The notes below the pieces were generated by a model that saw only the letters and a program-made list of their open reading frames with translations, had not been told where the DNA came from and did not search any database. Positions 1 to 6,297 of a DNA stretch of 17,481 bases are shown piece after piece. The stretch's first letter is position 1. Each line of letters begins with the position of its first letter. The DNA is taken from contig JABXJU010000080.1 in the NCBI GenBank assembly GCA_013375405.1, positions 1-17,481 on the forward strand. Reading direction: 5' to 3'. The DNA comes from Candidatus Helarchaeota archaeon. Lineage in GTDB: Archaea; Asgardarchaeota; Lokiarchaeia; Helarchaeales; HEL-GB-A. The position numbers were made by a program, and so were the translations under genes.

Positions 1-1
1 T

Positions 2-28
2 TTGCGCATTTCTCCAAATTGCGCATTT
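2..28. repeat. Two direct copies of TTGCGCATTT, 17 bases apart
   Basis: The ten-base word TTGCGCATTT occurs at 2-11 and again at 19-28. Each copy contains the six-base palindrome TGCGCA, so the pair could be a double operator for a dimeric regulator placed upstream of the aldolase promoter. It could equally belong to the end of a gene outside the window. Only two copies are visible. Confidence 0.3.
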
Positions 29-49
29 TGCCTACTAGCTTTTTAGAAC

Positions 50-70
50 TTTTTATATATTTTTATAAGT
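50..70 (+). promoter_or_regulatory. Candidate TATA-box region upstream of the aldolase gene
   Basis: The run contains two TATA-like cores, TTATATAT and TTTATAA, about 65-80 bases before the aldolase start. A start of transcription about 25 bases further on would give a leader of roughly 45 bases. That leader ends in a good Shine-Dalgarno site, GGAGGT at 122-127, six bases before the ATG. The assignment rests on base composition and spacing only. Confidence 0.35.
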
Positions 71-133
71 TTTAGTGCGACAGTTCGAATGATATAGGAA
101 TAAATAAGTTCCAATGAAAATGGAGGTTAATGA

Positions 134-1264
134 ATGGAAAATGAATTTGAGCCGCTTCCAGGATCTATTGTTTTCAATGCGCTAAAGGATCAACCTCTAA
201 TTATCTTAGCTGTAAATCCACGAATAAATATCGGAGTCTTGGATGGGATCTTTGAAGCAGCAAAATCCATGAATTCTGTGGTAATTTTTGAATTAGCAAA
301 ATCTGAATCAAATTTAGAAGGAGGATATACTGGATTAACTCCTGAACTGTTTTCAAAGAATGTAAAAGCTGCCGCAAAAAAGGCAGATCATCCATGGTAT
401 GTCCTGCACGCCGACCATTTAACAATAAGAAAGGAAACCTCAGAAGAAATTACAAACGTAAAAGAACTTATTCTCTCACAAATTGATGTGGGATATTCTA
501 GTTTTGCAATAGATGCGTCATTTCTGTTTAATTTGGATGGAAAAAACGAGCTTGAACAACTTCAAAAAAATATAAAGGTGACTACTGATATTGCCCATTT
601 CATCAAGGATAAGATGAAAGGTAAACAATTTGGGTTAGAGGTAGAAGTGGGTGAAATCGGTAAAAAAGACCAAGATGGTTTTGTCTTTACAACGGTAGCA
701 GAAGCTACAACCTTTATTCAGAGCTTAAATGAGAACGATGTATTTCCCAATTATTTGGCAATTGCAAATGGTTCGACACATGGTAATATTTATGATAAAA
801 ACGGTAAGGCTATTGACCAGATTTCAATAAACATCCCACAAACTATAGAAATAGCAAAAGCAATCGAATCTTATAACGTACGTATTGCACAGCATGGAAT
901 CACAGGCACACCTATCGATTTAATAGAAAAACATTTCCCCAAAGGATTGGTCCTCAAAGGAAATGTAGGAACACATTGGATGAATATTGTATGGGATATT
1001 TTGAAAACGTCTAACCGTGATCTCTACGAGAAACTCTGGAATTGGACGATTGAAACTTTTAGAGCAAAAAATATTGGAATGCCAGATAACCAAATCTTTG
1101 GAAAAAATTCAAAATACGGCATTAAGCAACACTTCAATGACATTTACACTATTAACACTGAAACCATTGAAAAAATAAGAAAGAAAGGGTATGATGAAGC
1201 ATTAAAGTTCTTGAAGGCTTTTAATACTCAAAATTCCGTAGATATTGTCAAAAAATCGCTTTAA
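134..1264 (+). CDS. Class II fructose-bisphosphate/ketose-bisphosphate aldolase family protein
   Basis: This 376-residue cytosolic protein has the metal-site pattern of class II (zinc) aldolases, which cleave or form ketose bisphosphates in central sugar metabolism. The motif HADH (92-95) carries the expected catalytic Asp94 and metal ligand His95. The stretch LEVEVGEIG (168-176) supplies the conserved Glu, GSTHG (213-217) gives His216, and QHGITGT (253-259) gives His254. The late segment GNVGTHW (276-282) sits where family members have the Asn-x-x-Thr phosphate-binding stretch, but it differs from the DTDT of fructose-bisphosphate aldolases, so the natural substrate is uncertain. The ATG is preceded by GGAGGT at good spacing. 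The gene appears to stand alone. Family is secure; substrate is not. Confidence 0.85.
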   Translation: MENEFEPLPGSIVFNALKDQPLIILAVNPRINIGVLDGIFEAAKSMNSVVIFELAKSESNLEGGYTGLTPELFSKNVKAAAKKADHPWYVLHADHLTIRKETSEEITNVKELILSQIDVGYSSFAIDASFLFNLDGKNELEQLQKNIKVTTDIAHFIKDKMKGKQFGLEVEVGEIGKKDQDGFVFTTVAEATTFIQSLNENDVFPNYLAIANGSTHGNIYDKNGKAIDQISINIPQTIEIAKAIESYNVRIAQHGITGTPIDLIEKHFPKGLVLKGNVGTHWMNIVWDILKTSNRDLYEKLWNWTIETFRAKNIGMPDNQIFGKNSKYGIKQHFNDIYTINTETIEKIRKKGYDEALKFLKAFNTQNSVDIVKKSL

Positions 1265-1530
1265 ATTTTCATTAATTTTTACAGTTATACTTAAATTATT
1301 ATCTTGTAAATCAATGAATATAACTCATTAATGATGTAAACTTATATAACAGTAAGTAATGAATTGATACGGATAATAAAGAGACAAATAGATTTCTAAA
1401 TAATCAGATATATTGTAAAAAGCAAGTTAATTGAATAGGCATATTAAAAATCCAAAAAAAATGGTTTGATAGATAAATTGGAGTAATATTAAAGCAATTT
1501 AACAAAATTACTACAGATTTGGGAAAAGAA

Positions 1531-2337
1531 ATGGAAAAATTAAATATATTAGATGTTCTTTTAACCTATAAAAATGATTCTGATAAGATTGCTATCCTGG
1601 GTAGAGCATTAGAAATGTTATTCGATTATACGGATAGAATAGAAGATGCTTTTTCGACGATAAATGGTAATATTCAAACTCTTGCTGCAGCTGTCACTGC
1701 TCTAGACGGGGAGCTTAAACGAATAAATGGAGAATTGATGCATTTAACAAAGGCAATTAGTTCTGATATGTCGAGACTAGAAACTACGGTTGATACCGTA
1801 AAGGAGACAACTGCTGCAGCCGCTTCTCGAGCTCCGGCCCCAGTGGCTGCTTCGACCAGTCATAGAGCGAGTGTTGTCGAAGAAACCCTCATGAAACCCT
1901 CTCAGTTCGGAAAATCATTAGGCGGGACTGCTGGAGGTGCAGGTCCGTCACCATTAGGTGGTGGAATGAGCATTCGGAGTGCTATGATGGCTGAGATTAA
2001 GCAACGAATGCGAGGATCTGCTCCAGCAGGAGGTTCTAGTGAAGGTGCAGGGAGAGGGGAAATTGGGGGTGGATATATTCCAAAAATTCACCAACCCAGA
2101 GCAGCGGAAAAAATAGAGGGAGGCTTAGTTAAAAAGATGAATAAATTACTCGATTCTAAATTCCAAAAGATGCCACCATCAGGTGGAGCTCCAAGGGGTC
2201 CACCTTCTGCAAGAGGTCCCCCACGCGCACCTCCTTCAGCAAAATCTGATAAAAAGAAAGATAAAAAAAAGAAAAAAGATAAAGATAATTCCCAATTAAG
2301 TGATTTACAAAGAAAAATACGAGATAAATTGGGATAA
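1531..2337 (+). CDS. Coiled-coil, Pro/Gly-rich protein with Lys-rich tail, function unknown
   Basis: I do not recognise a named family. I chose the ATG at 1531 because a GGGA-rich stretch precedes it; an in-frame TTG at 1519 would add four residues. Numbering from the ATG (268 residues), residues 1-95 look helical with heptad-like spacing, suggesting a coiled coil. Residues 96-110 are Ala/Pro-rich. Residues 147-162 (SIRSAMMAEIKQRMRG) loosely resemble the actin-binding WH2 pattern R-x-x-L-L-x-x-I-x-x-G. A Pro/Gly-rich linker (about 215-237), a strongly basic Lys/Asp block (238-254) and a short helix ending IRDKLG complete it. This order resembles small cytoskeletal adaptors, which is inference only. 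The gene ends 36 bases from a convergent methyltransferase gene. Confidence 0.75.
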   Translation: MEKLNILDVLLTYKNDSDKIAILGRALEMLFDYTDRIEDAFSTINGNIQTLAAAVTALDGELKRINGELMHLTKAISSDMSRLETTVDTVKETTAAAASRAPAPVAASTSHRASVVEETLMKPSQFGKSLGGTAGGAGPSPLGGGMSIRSAMMAEIKQRMRGSAPAGGSSEGAGRGEIGGGYIPKIHQPRAAEKIEGGLVKKMNKLLDSKFQKMPPSGGAPRGPPSARGPPRAPPSAKSDKKKDKKKKKDKDNSQLSDLQRKIRDKLG

Positions 2338-2373
2338 TTTTCTTTAAAAAAGGCATTTCGTATTTATTTAATT

Positions 2374-3366
2374 TTATATTTTTCGGCATAAAATGAATTG
2401 ACGCACTCCACACCATTTAATTAATGGAATATTTAAAGAAAAGATTTTGTCCATAACTTTTAAAAGATTATAGAATATTTTACCTGATAAAGAAAAACCC
2501 AATTTTTCTAAGAAAGTGAAAAAACGCCAAATTAATTTTATAGGATTACCTGTATACCATAATCTACTTGTATGACATATTACTGAGAATCCTGCTCTTT
2601 TAATCCAATCTCTTAATATTTTAGGACGTATTCCAGGATGCCAGCTAAGAGCCTCATTCCAATAATTATGCGCATTTATTTTTTTATACAATTGTTTGTA
2701 CCATTCTTTTGGACTTTTTAGGTATTTCAAAAGACGTATAAAATTATGTGGGAAATAATACACTGATACACAAGGTGTTGAAAGCGATAAATACCCTCCC
2801 TCTTTGCATATCCGATTTATTTCTAGTAAATATTCAATAGGATGATCTAAATGTTCTAAAACTTCACTACTTATTACGATATCAGCTGAATTATCAGGAA
2901 ATGGAGTGTTTTGAACACTATGTTGAATTAGAATCAATGGGAATTTCTTATTATAGTTGTTTTTGGCAATAACTAGAGATTTATAATGTAAATCTAAACC
3001 GTAAAACGCCTTAATTTTAAAATCAGGAAGTGTATTAATGTAAGGAATCTGTCCGCATCCCATATCTACGACAATAGAGTCATTTAAATAAGGTGATACC
3101 AATTCTGTATGAAAATCAGTAAAATCAGCACTATTTAATTGAGCATAAAACTCGACATCACTAGTTAAATATTTATCGAAGAATTTACGTTCTCTTTTCA
3201 GTTTATGCAAATCGAGAAGTTTGCTGCTTATTCTAAGATCAATATCTGTTTTACCCTCCATAATTACTATCCCATTTTGAATAGGATACACCTTAGAACA
3301 ATTTATACACTTATAATTACTTGCTTCCCTTTTTAAAGTAGTACCACATTGCTTACAACGAATCAT
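2374..3366 (-). CDS. SAM-dependent methyltransferase with N-terminal zinc ribbon
   Basis: This 330-residue protein begins with a Trm112-like zinc ribbon: Cys4-x2-Cys7 and Cys20-x2-Cys23, followed by a YPIQNGIVIM strand typical of that domain. A class I methyltransferase domain of the Methyltransf_11 type follows: motif I VVDMGCGQ (99-106), the acidic ribose contact in GLDLH (Asp125), the segment TPFPDNSADIVISSEVLEHL (154-173), and the post-motif GGYLSLSTP. The arrangement is common in archaeal and bacterial enzymes that modify small molecules, lipids or sugars. The acceptor cannot be read from sequence, and the C-terminal 130 residues are basic and aromatic. It starts with ATG and has no clear Shine-Dalgarno site, so it may be leaderless. 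It is convergent with the coiled-coil gene. Confidence 0.85.
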   Translation of the reverse strand: MIRCKQCGTTLKREASNYKCINCSKVYPIQNGIVIMEGKTDIDLRISSKLLDLHKLKRERKFFDKYLTSDVEFYAQLNSADFTDFHTELVSPYLNDSIVVDMGCGQIPYINTLPDFKIKAFYGLDLHYKSLVIAKNNYNKKFPLILIQHSVQNTPFPDNSADIVISSEVLEHLDHPIEYLLEINRICKEGGYLSLSTPCVSVYYFPHNFIRLLKYLKSPKEWYKQLYKKINAHNYWNEALSWHPGIRPKILRDWIKRAGFSVICHTSRLWYTGNPIKLIWRFFTFLEKLGFSLSGKIFYNLLKVMDKIFSLNIPLIKWCGVRQFILCRKI

Positions 3367-3690
3367 TTATACCAAACGCCTTTAATTTCATCAAATAATT
3401 TCAGTGCATTTCTTATAGAATGTAAGATTGTTTCATATGACTCTTGATTGCTTTTATTTTTCTATTTAAATAACCCTGCCTATTTAATAAAAATAAAATG
3501 TAATTTCAAAAGTTTTATTGTATGATTTCAGATTTGGATTTTAAAATTCAAAATTTTTTCGATGATTTTTTTAATTTCGTTAAAATTTCTGCAAATTTTT
3601 TAAAAAAAAGAACATTCTGAAGGCATTTCTTTTAAAAAAAGAATGAATAAGGTATTTAAATATAAAAAAAAGAATTCTTACTAATTAATA
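3367..3690. other. AT-rich intergenic region between divergent genes
   Basis: This 324-base stretch separates the methyltransferase gene (minus strand) from the small gene at 3691 (plus strand), so it should hold both promoters. I see a TATA-like TATTTAAATATA at 3653-3664 serving the plus-strand gene. There are poly-T and poly-A runs and an imperfect inverted repeat around 3624-3644. I see no open reading frame or RNA gene in it. Confidence 0.5.
3653..3664 (+). promoter_or_regulatory. TATA box for the gene at 3691
   Basis: TATTTAAATATA is a strong match to an archaeal TATA box. Its centre is about 33 bases before the TTG start, which puts transcription only a few bases before the coding region. 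That implies a nearly leaderless mRNA, in keeping with the lack of a Shine-Dalgarno site there. Confidence 0.45.
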
Positions 3691-4035
3691 TTGAAATATA
3701 TTAAATTTTATGATGGATGGATTAAATTGGGAACTATTAAATCATTTAAAAAAGTCCTTCGGGAATATGGATTCTATTTAGTCAAAAATGGTAAGAATAT
3801 TCAATTCATCAAGCATGATGCTAAGTTAGGTGGCGTTTATGCAGATGTAAGCGAAGAAACAGTTATAAAAATCCAAGACGCAAATTTTACACGTAAATTT
3901 TCCAATCGAAAGGAGTTGCATAAATTTTTAAAAAATTTAGAACAAAACTTGACTTTCGTCTCGCCAGAACTTGTTCGAATTTTAGAACGGGATCAGATTA
4001 GAGATCTTTTAGAAAAAATAACACCACAAAACTAA
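3691..4035 (+). CDS. Small basic hypothetical protein
   Basis: This is a 114-residue protein with a TTG start; no in-frame ATG exists in its first part. I do not recognise the family. The first half alternates short strands and is rich in Lys and aromatic residues (for example YGFYLVKNGKNIQFIKHD). The second half is helical, from about residue 73 to the end, with charged amphipathic segments. There is no signal peptide, membrane segment or Cys cluster. The overall charge and a mixed strand/helix layout would suit a small nucleic-acid-associated protein, but that is a guess. It ends 12 bases before the end of the convergent rpl35ae gene. The TATA box close upstream supports a real transcribed gene. 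Confidence 0.6.
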   Translation: MKYIKFYDGWIKLGTIKSFKKVLREYGFYLVKNGKNIQFIKHDAKLGGVYADVSEETVIKIQDANFTRKFSNRKELHKFLKNLEQNLTFVSPELVRILERDQIRDLLEKITPQN

Positions 4036-4047
4036 CTTTTTCTTTTT

Positions 4048-4323
4048 TTACCGGATTCTTACACGTTGACCTAACGCTTCACCAGGTAGGCCTTTCTTGA
4101 ATATTGCTCTTACGGTTCCTTTTTTACCATGCAGCGCAGCTATTTTTCCCTTTAATATCTTTCCAGCTGGCGAAGTCCATTCAACTTCTTTCCCAATTAA
4201 TTGTGCGGCTTCCTGATACGTCAAATTAAAGTCCAATAAGATATGTTTCGTATTTTGAGTATGCCGGCCTCTTCTATAATTTGCAATGACCCCTGTCTTT
4301 CCTTTTACGATATTTACAGCCAA
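4048..4323 (-). CDS. rpl35ae: Large-subunit ribosomal protein eL33 (L35Ae)
   Basis: The 91-residue product matches the L35Ae family along its whole length. This is a small beta-barrel protein of the large ribosomal subunit, found in eukaryotes and a subset of archaea and absent from bacteria. Family hallmarks visible are GVIANYRRGRHTQ (12-24), the IGKEVEWTSPAGK segment (43-55), KGKIAALHGKKGTVRA (58-73), and the C-terminal KGLPGEALGQRVRIR. The start is TTG at 4323, and no nearby in-frame ATG gives a better protein. It stands alone here, not in a ribosomal operon, which is common for this gene. Together with the ubiquitin operon it argues for an archaeal host related to eukaryotes. Confidence 0.95.
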   Translation of the reverse strand: MAVNIVKGKTGVIANYRRGRHTQNTKHILLDFNLTYQEAAQLIGKEVEWTSPAGKILKGKIAALHGKKGTVRAIFKKGLPGEALGQRVRIR

Positions 4324-4488
4324 ATGAAAACCACACTTTTTCTCTTAATCACATACTACACTTTTAAACTCTTAAGTTAGACAATTCTTAAAAAATTTTT
4401 TCTCGCAATAGATGCCTTTTATTAATAGAGAAAAATAACTGTAAAACAACAATCCCCTAATCTCAATGACGAGTACTGGCAAGATTGA

Positions 4489-4499
4489 CTACATTGTAG
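4489..4499. repeat. Short palindrome CTACATTGTAG in an intergenic region
   Basis: This odd palindrome has five-base arms around a central T. It lies in the 215-base gap (4324-4538) between the start of rpl35ae and the end of the membrane-anchored protein gene, both on the minus strand. It could be part of an operator for rpl35ae or a chance match. I see no open frame or box C/D RNA in the gap. Confidence 0.2.
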
Positions 4500-4538
4500 G
4501 ATGAAAGATTATAGTTACTCCAAGAGAGGGAAAGATTA

Positions 4539-5570
4539 TCATGGTTTGGTAGCATATTGTTTATTTTTATGCACGTAGACTTTGAACCAAGTGTCGCGTA
4601 ACTTGCCTTCAGGCCGCTTTAATAATTCTTTGATGATGTTCTTCTTCATTTTTTCTGGTAAATAGGGTAATTCTTGGGCCAACCGATTGAGAATTTCTGA
4701 TTTTTCATCTTTTTTAGAGGGTTTCTTTTTCTTTTCAGCTTTCGTGACTGCTGGTTCGGTGCCTAAGAAGGCATCCATGCCACGTACTTGAGGTTCGTCG
4801 AGTTCATCAATTAATTCAAGTTTTGTATCTACGGCTGTAGGGGGTACATCGGCAAAAGGAATCGCTATTGGCTTTGATGAGGTGGTGGTGGTGGATTCTG
4901 CTTTGGGGGGAAACATTGGGGCAGGTTTGGCGGTAGGAAATGTCATTGGTGCTGGTTTTGCAGAAGGCGGGGCCATGGGGGGTGGGCGTGCTGCTACAGG
5001 TGGAGCCATTGGCGGGGGCGATGGGGTTGTGGGCGGAGCCATGGGGGGAGGGCGTGCGGTCATGGAAGGCATTGGGGGAGTAGTAGTAGCTGTTTCAGCA
5101 CTAGGTTCGCCCTTAAGCCTACTCAATCTGGATAAAATTTCTTCCCCTTCCTCAATTAAGGTTCGAGTTCCACCTGGTTGGGCTATTGCTTGAGTGATTT
5201 CAATGGCCTGAGTCTCGAATGGACCTCTTATAAGTTGTTGTATAAAAAGATTAATATCAGTCAGAGAAGCCCCTGTGCCAGCTTTGACTTCCTGACCTAA
5301 TTTTCGGCGCAGGTTATTGGCACGCTCGCGGAATTCATCCGAAACTCCGAGGTCGCCCAATTTTTCGGAAACTTCAGCTATTTTGTCGAAAGTTTCAATA
5401 ACTTCTATATAATTTTCTTTCTTAAGGAGTTTCTCAACGCTTTTAATGAGTTTGTCTCTCTCAGATTTTAATTCTTTTTTCTCTTTTGGCGAAACATATT
5501 TAAAAAATAGTAAAGAAGCAGTGAATCCTACTAAGAGTAAACTTAGGAAAACTAAAAGCTCTTGTATCAA
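4539..5570 (-). CDS. Membrane-anchored protein with Pro-rich repeat linker, function unknown
   Basis: The 343-residue product starts with a single membrane helix (about 4-24). The Lys/Glu-rich residues after it suggest that the rest faces the cytoplasm. Residues 29-92 form paired helices resembling a TPR or MIT-like hairpin (KENYIEVIETFDKIAEVSEKLGD is cut here to its TPR-like core, EVIETFDKIAEVSEKLGD). Residues 100-152 are helical. Residues 161-248 form a Pro-rich linker with three copies of PPPMAPP spaced 11 residues apart, then two KPAPM copies. A Lys-rich patch (277-289) precedes a helical C-terminal domain (291-343) that looks folded. The start is TTG; a stop lies two codons upstream in frame, so it cannot begin earlier. 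Role unknown; a scaffold binding partners through polyproline is an inference. Confidence 0.75.
   Translation of the reverse strand: MIQELLVFLSLLLVGFTASLLFFKYVSPKEKKELKSERDKLIKSVEKLLKKENYIEVIETFDKIAEVSEKLGDLGVSDEFRERANNLRRKLGQEVKAGTGASLTDINLFIQQLIRGPFETQAIEITQAIAQPGGTRTLIEEGEEILSRLSRLKGEPSAETATTTPPMPSMTARPPPMAPPTTPSPPPMAPPVAARPPPMAPPSAKPAPMTFPTAKPAPMFPPKAESTTTTSSKPIAIPFADVPPTAVDTKLELIDELDEPQVRGMDAFLGTEPAVTKAEKKKKPSKKDEKSEILNRLAQELPYLPEKMKKNIIKELLKRPEGKLRDTWFKVYVHKNKQYATKP
4905..5051 (-). repeat. Tandem repeat encoding PPPMAPP/KPAPM motifs
   Basis: On the minus strand this stretch encodes three PPPMAPP units starting at residues 174, 185 and 196 (period 11, so 33 bases). Two shorter AKPAPM units follow at residues 204-209 and 214-219. 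The plus strand appears as runs of GGGGCCATGGG. Such repeats expand and shrink easily, so the copy number may differ between strains. Confidence 0.7.
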
Positions 5571-5660
5571 CTCGAGTCAGCCTATCTCGCCGTTAAATTA
5601 TATTATATTTCTATCAAAAGCATCTTTTAAATTTTGTCAAGAAATTTAGATCAAACTGCC

Positions 5661-5669
5661 TTATAAATA
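5661..5669 (+). promoter_or_regulatory. TATA box upstream of the zinc-finger gene
   Basis: TTATAAATA is a good archaeal TATA-box match about 75 bases before the ATG at 5741. It predicts a leader of about 45-50 bases that ends with the GGAG ribosome binding site at 5729-5732. Confidence 0.4.
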
Positions 5670-5740
5670 AACTCTTACAATTTCAAAATGAGGAATGTTT
5701 TTATTTTTAACTCCCATTGAAGATCTTTGGAGAAAATAAA

Positions 5741-5905
5741 ATGGTTAAAAATCGAAAAAAGACATTTGTATGTAAGTTATGCGGGAAGGAATTCCCGAAA
5801 AAGCAAATTTCCCGCATCAAACTTCTGAGCCGACTTCCTAAAGGAGAAGATGTTTCGTGGATCTGCGCTAAATGCGCGAAGGAGAAAATTAAAATTATAA
5901 CCTGA
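5741..5905 (+). CDS. Small four-cysteine zinc-finger protein
   Basis: This is a 54-residue basic protein. I prefer the ATG at 5741 because GGAG sits eight bases before it; an in-frame TTG at 5717 would add eight residues but lacks such a site. Two Cys pairs, Cys11-x2-Cys14 and Cys42-x2-Cys45, flank a basic 27-residue loop, which fits one bound zinc ion in a zinc-ribbon or treble-clef arrangement. It has only four ligands, so it is not a RING finger, and it should not be equated with the small RING protein of the Caldiarchaeum ubiquitin cluster. It lies about 390 bases upstream of the ubiquitin operon on the same strand, with a minus-strand gene between. Nucleic-acid or protein binding is plausible; the function is unknown. 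Confidence 0.65.
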   Translation: MVKNRKKTFVCKLCGKEFPKKQISRIKLLSRLPKGEDVSWICAKCAKEKIKIIT

Positions 5906-5975
5906 GAAAGTTTTTATTAATTTTTTATAAAAAAAAAGAAAATCAATAGTAATGATTTAAAAGCGCTGCTAATTT

Positions 5976-6134
5976 TTATTCTTTCAATTTTTTAGAAATC
6001 TGTAAATCTCTTTTAAGCATATCGCGAATGGCTACTCGAATTACCTCGCTCCGACACGGATAAAATCCATTGTCAACCATTTTTTCAATTGCCTTTAAAT
6101 ACATCATGGGTAAATGAACTGGACATACAATCAT
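5976..6134 (-). CDS. Ribbon-helix-helix (CopG/ParD-like) small DNA-binding protein
   Basis: This 52-residue gene is easy to miss. The start is the ATG at 6134, with GAGGT (6142-6146, minus strand) seven bases upstream. The product begins with a short strand, MIVCPVHLP. A helix (about 10-21) follows, then the turn NGFYPCRSE and a second helix (29-44, EVIRVAIRDMLKRD). This is the standard ribbon-helix-helix layout, including the Arg-Ser-Glu-x-Ile-Arg-x-Ala-Ile signature. Such proteins bind DNA as dimers, placing paired beta strands in the major groove at inverted repeats, and often control their own and adjacent genes. It is divergent from the ubiquitin operon and shares a 163-base upstream region containing a perfect palindrome. 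Two Cys residues (4 and 27) and His7 are unusual additions that could bind metal. No toxin partner gene is adjacent. Confidence 0.8.
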   Translation of the reverse strand: MIVCPVHLPMMYLKAIEKMVDNGFYPCRSEVIRVAIRDMLKRDLQISKKLKE

Positions 6135-6199
6135 TTTTATTACCTCTACCAAATATCGATGTCTTATAAAAAAAATTGAAAAAAAAAATTTAATAGTTC

Positions 6200-6217
6200 A
6201 TATTCTCTAGAGAATAT
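6200..6217. promoter_or_regulatory. Perfect 18-bp palindrome, candidate operator
   Basis: ATATTCTCTAGAGAATAT is identical to its own reverse complement over all 18 bases. It lies in the region shared by the divergent ribbon-helix-helix gene and the ubiquitin operon, 81 bases before the modifier ATG and 66 bases before the regulator ATG. A second inverted repeat overlaps it: TTCATATT at 6197-6204 and AATATGAA at 6233-6240. Ribbon-helix-helix dimers bind such inverted repeats, so this is the obvious candidate operator, though binding is inferred. Confidence 0.6.
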
Positions 6218-6250
6218 CCTCGTATTCCCAAAAATATGAAATCGAATTAA

Positions 6251-6292
6251 GAATAAAAATTATGCGGATTGAATTTCAATATATTAGGAGGT
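6251..6292 (+). promoter_or_regulatory. Candidate promoter and Shine-Dalgarno site of the ubiquitin operon
   Basis: AATAAAAAT at about 6252-6260 is the best TATA-like element before the operon, although it is a weak match. AGGAGGT at 6286-6292 is a near-full-length Shine-Dalgarno site five bases before the ATG at 6298. It is the strongest ribosome binding site in the window and suggests the modifier is made in larger amounts than the enzymes downstream, which have weak sites and TTG starts. Confidence 0.5.
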
Positions 6293-6297
6293 AAATT

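Noticed and set aside
81..92. GTTCGAAT resembling a tRNA T-loop
   Set aside because: No acceptor, D or anticodon arms can be formed around it.
2156..2416. Hydrophobic minus-strand frame across the end of the methyltransferase gene
   Set aside because: It is the complement of the Lys-rich and Pro-rich tail of the coiled-coil protein; Phe/Leu/Tyr richness follows from the poly-A coding strand.
4459..4520. Possible box C/D guide RNA (ATGACGA and GGATGAA motifs)
   Set aside because: No box D (CTGA) at suitable distance and no paired C'/D' boxes on either strand.
4882..5193. Gly-rich open frame on the plus strand
   Set aside because: It is the complement of the Pro-rich repeat of the minus-strand membrane protein; Gly/Val-rich low-complexity translation is the expected mirror and there is no ribosome binding site.
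5976..6134. Antitoxin of a toxin-antitoxin pair
   Set aside because: The ribbon-helix-helix gene has no adjacent toxin-like gene on its strand; the next minus-strand gene is the unrelated membrane-anchored protein.
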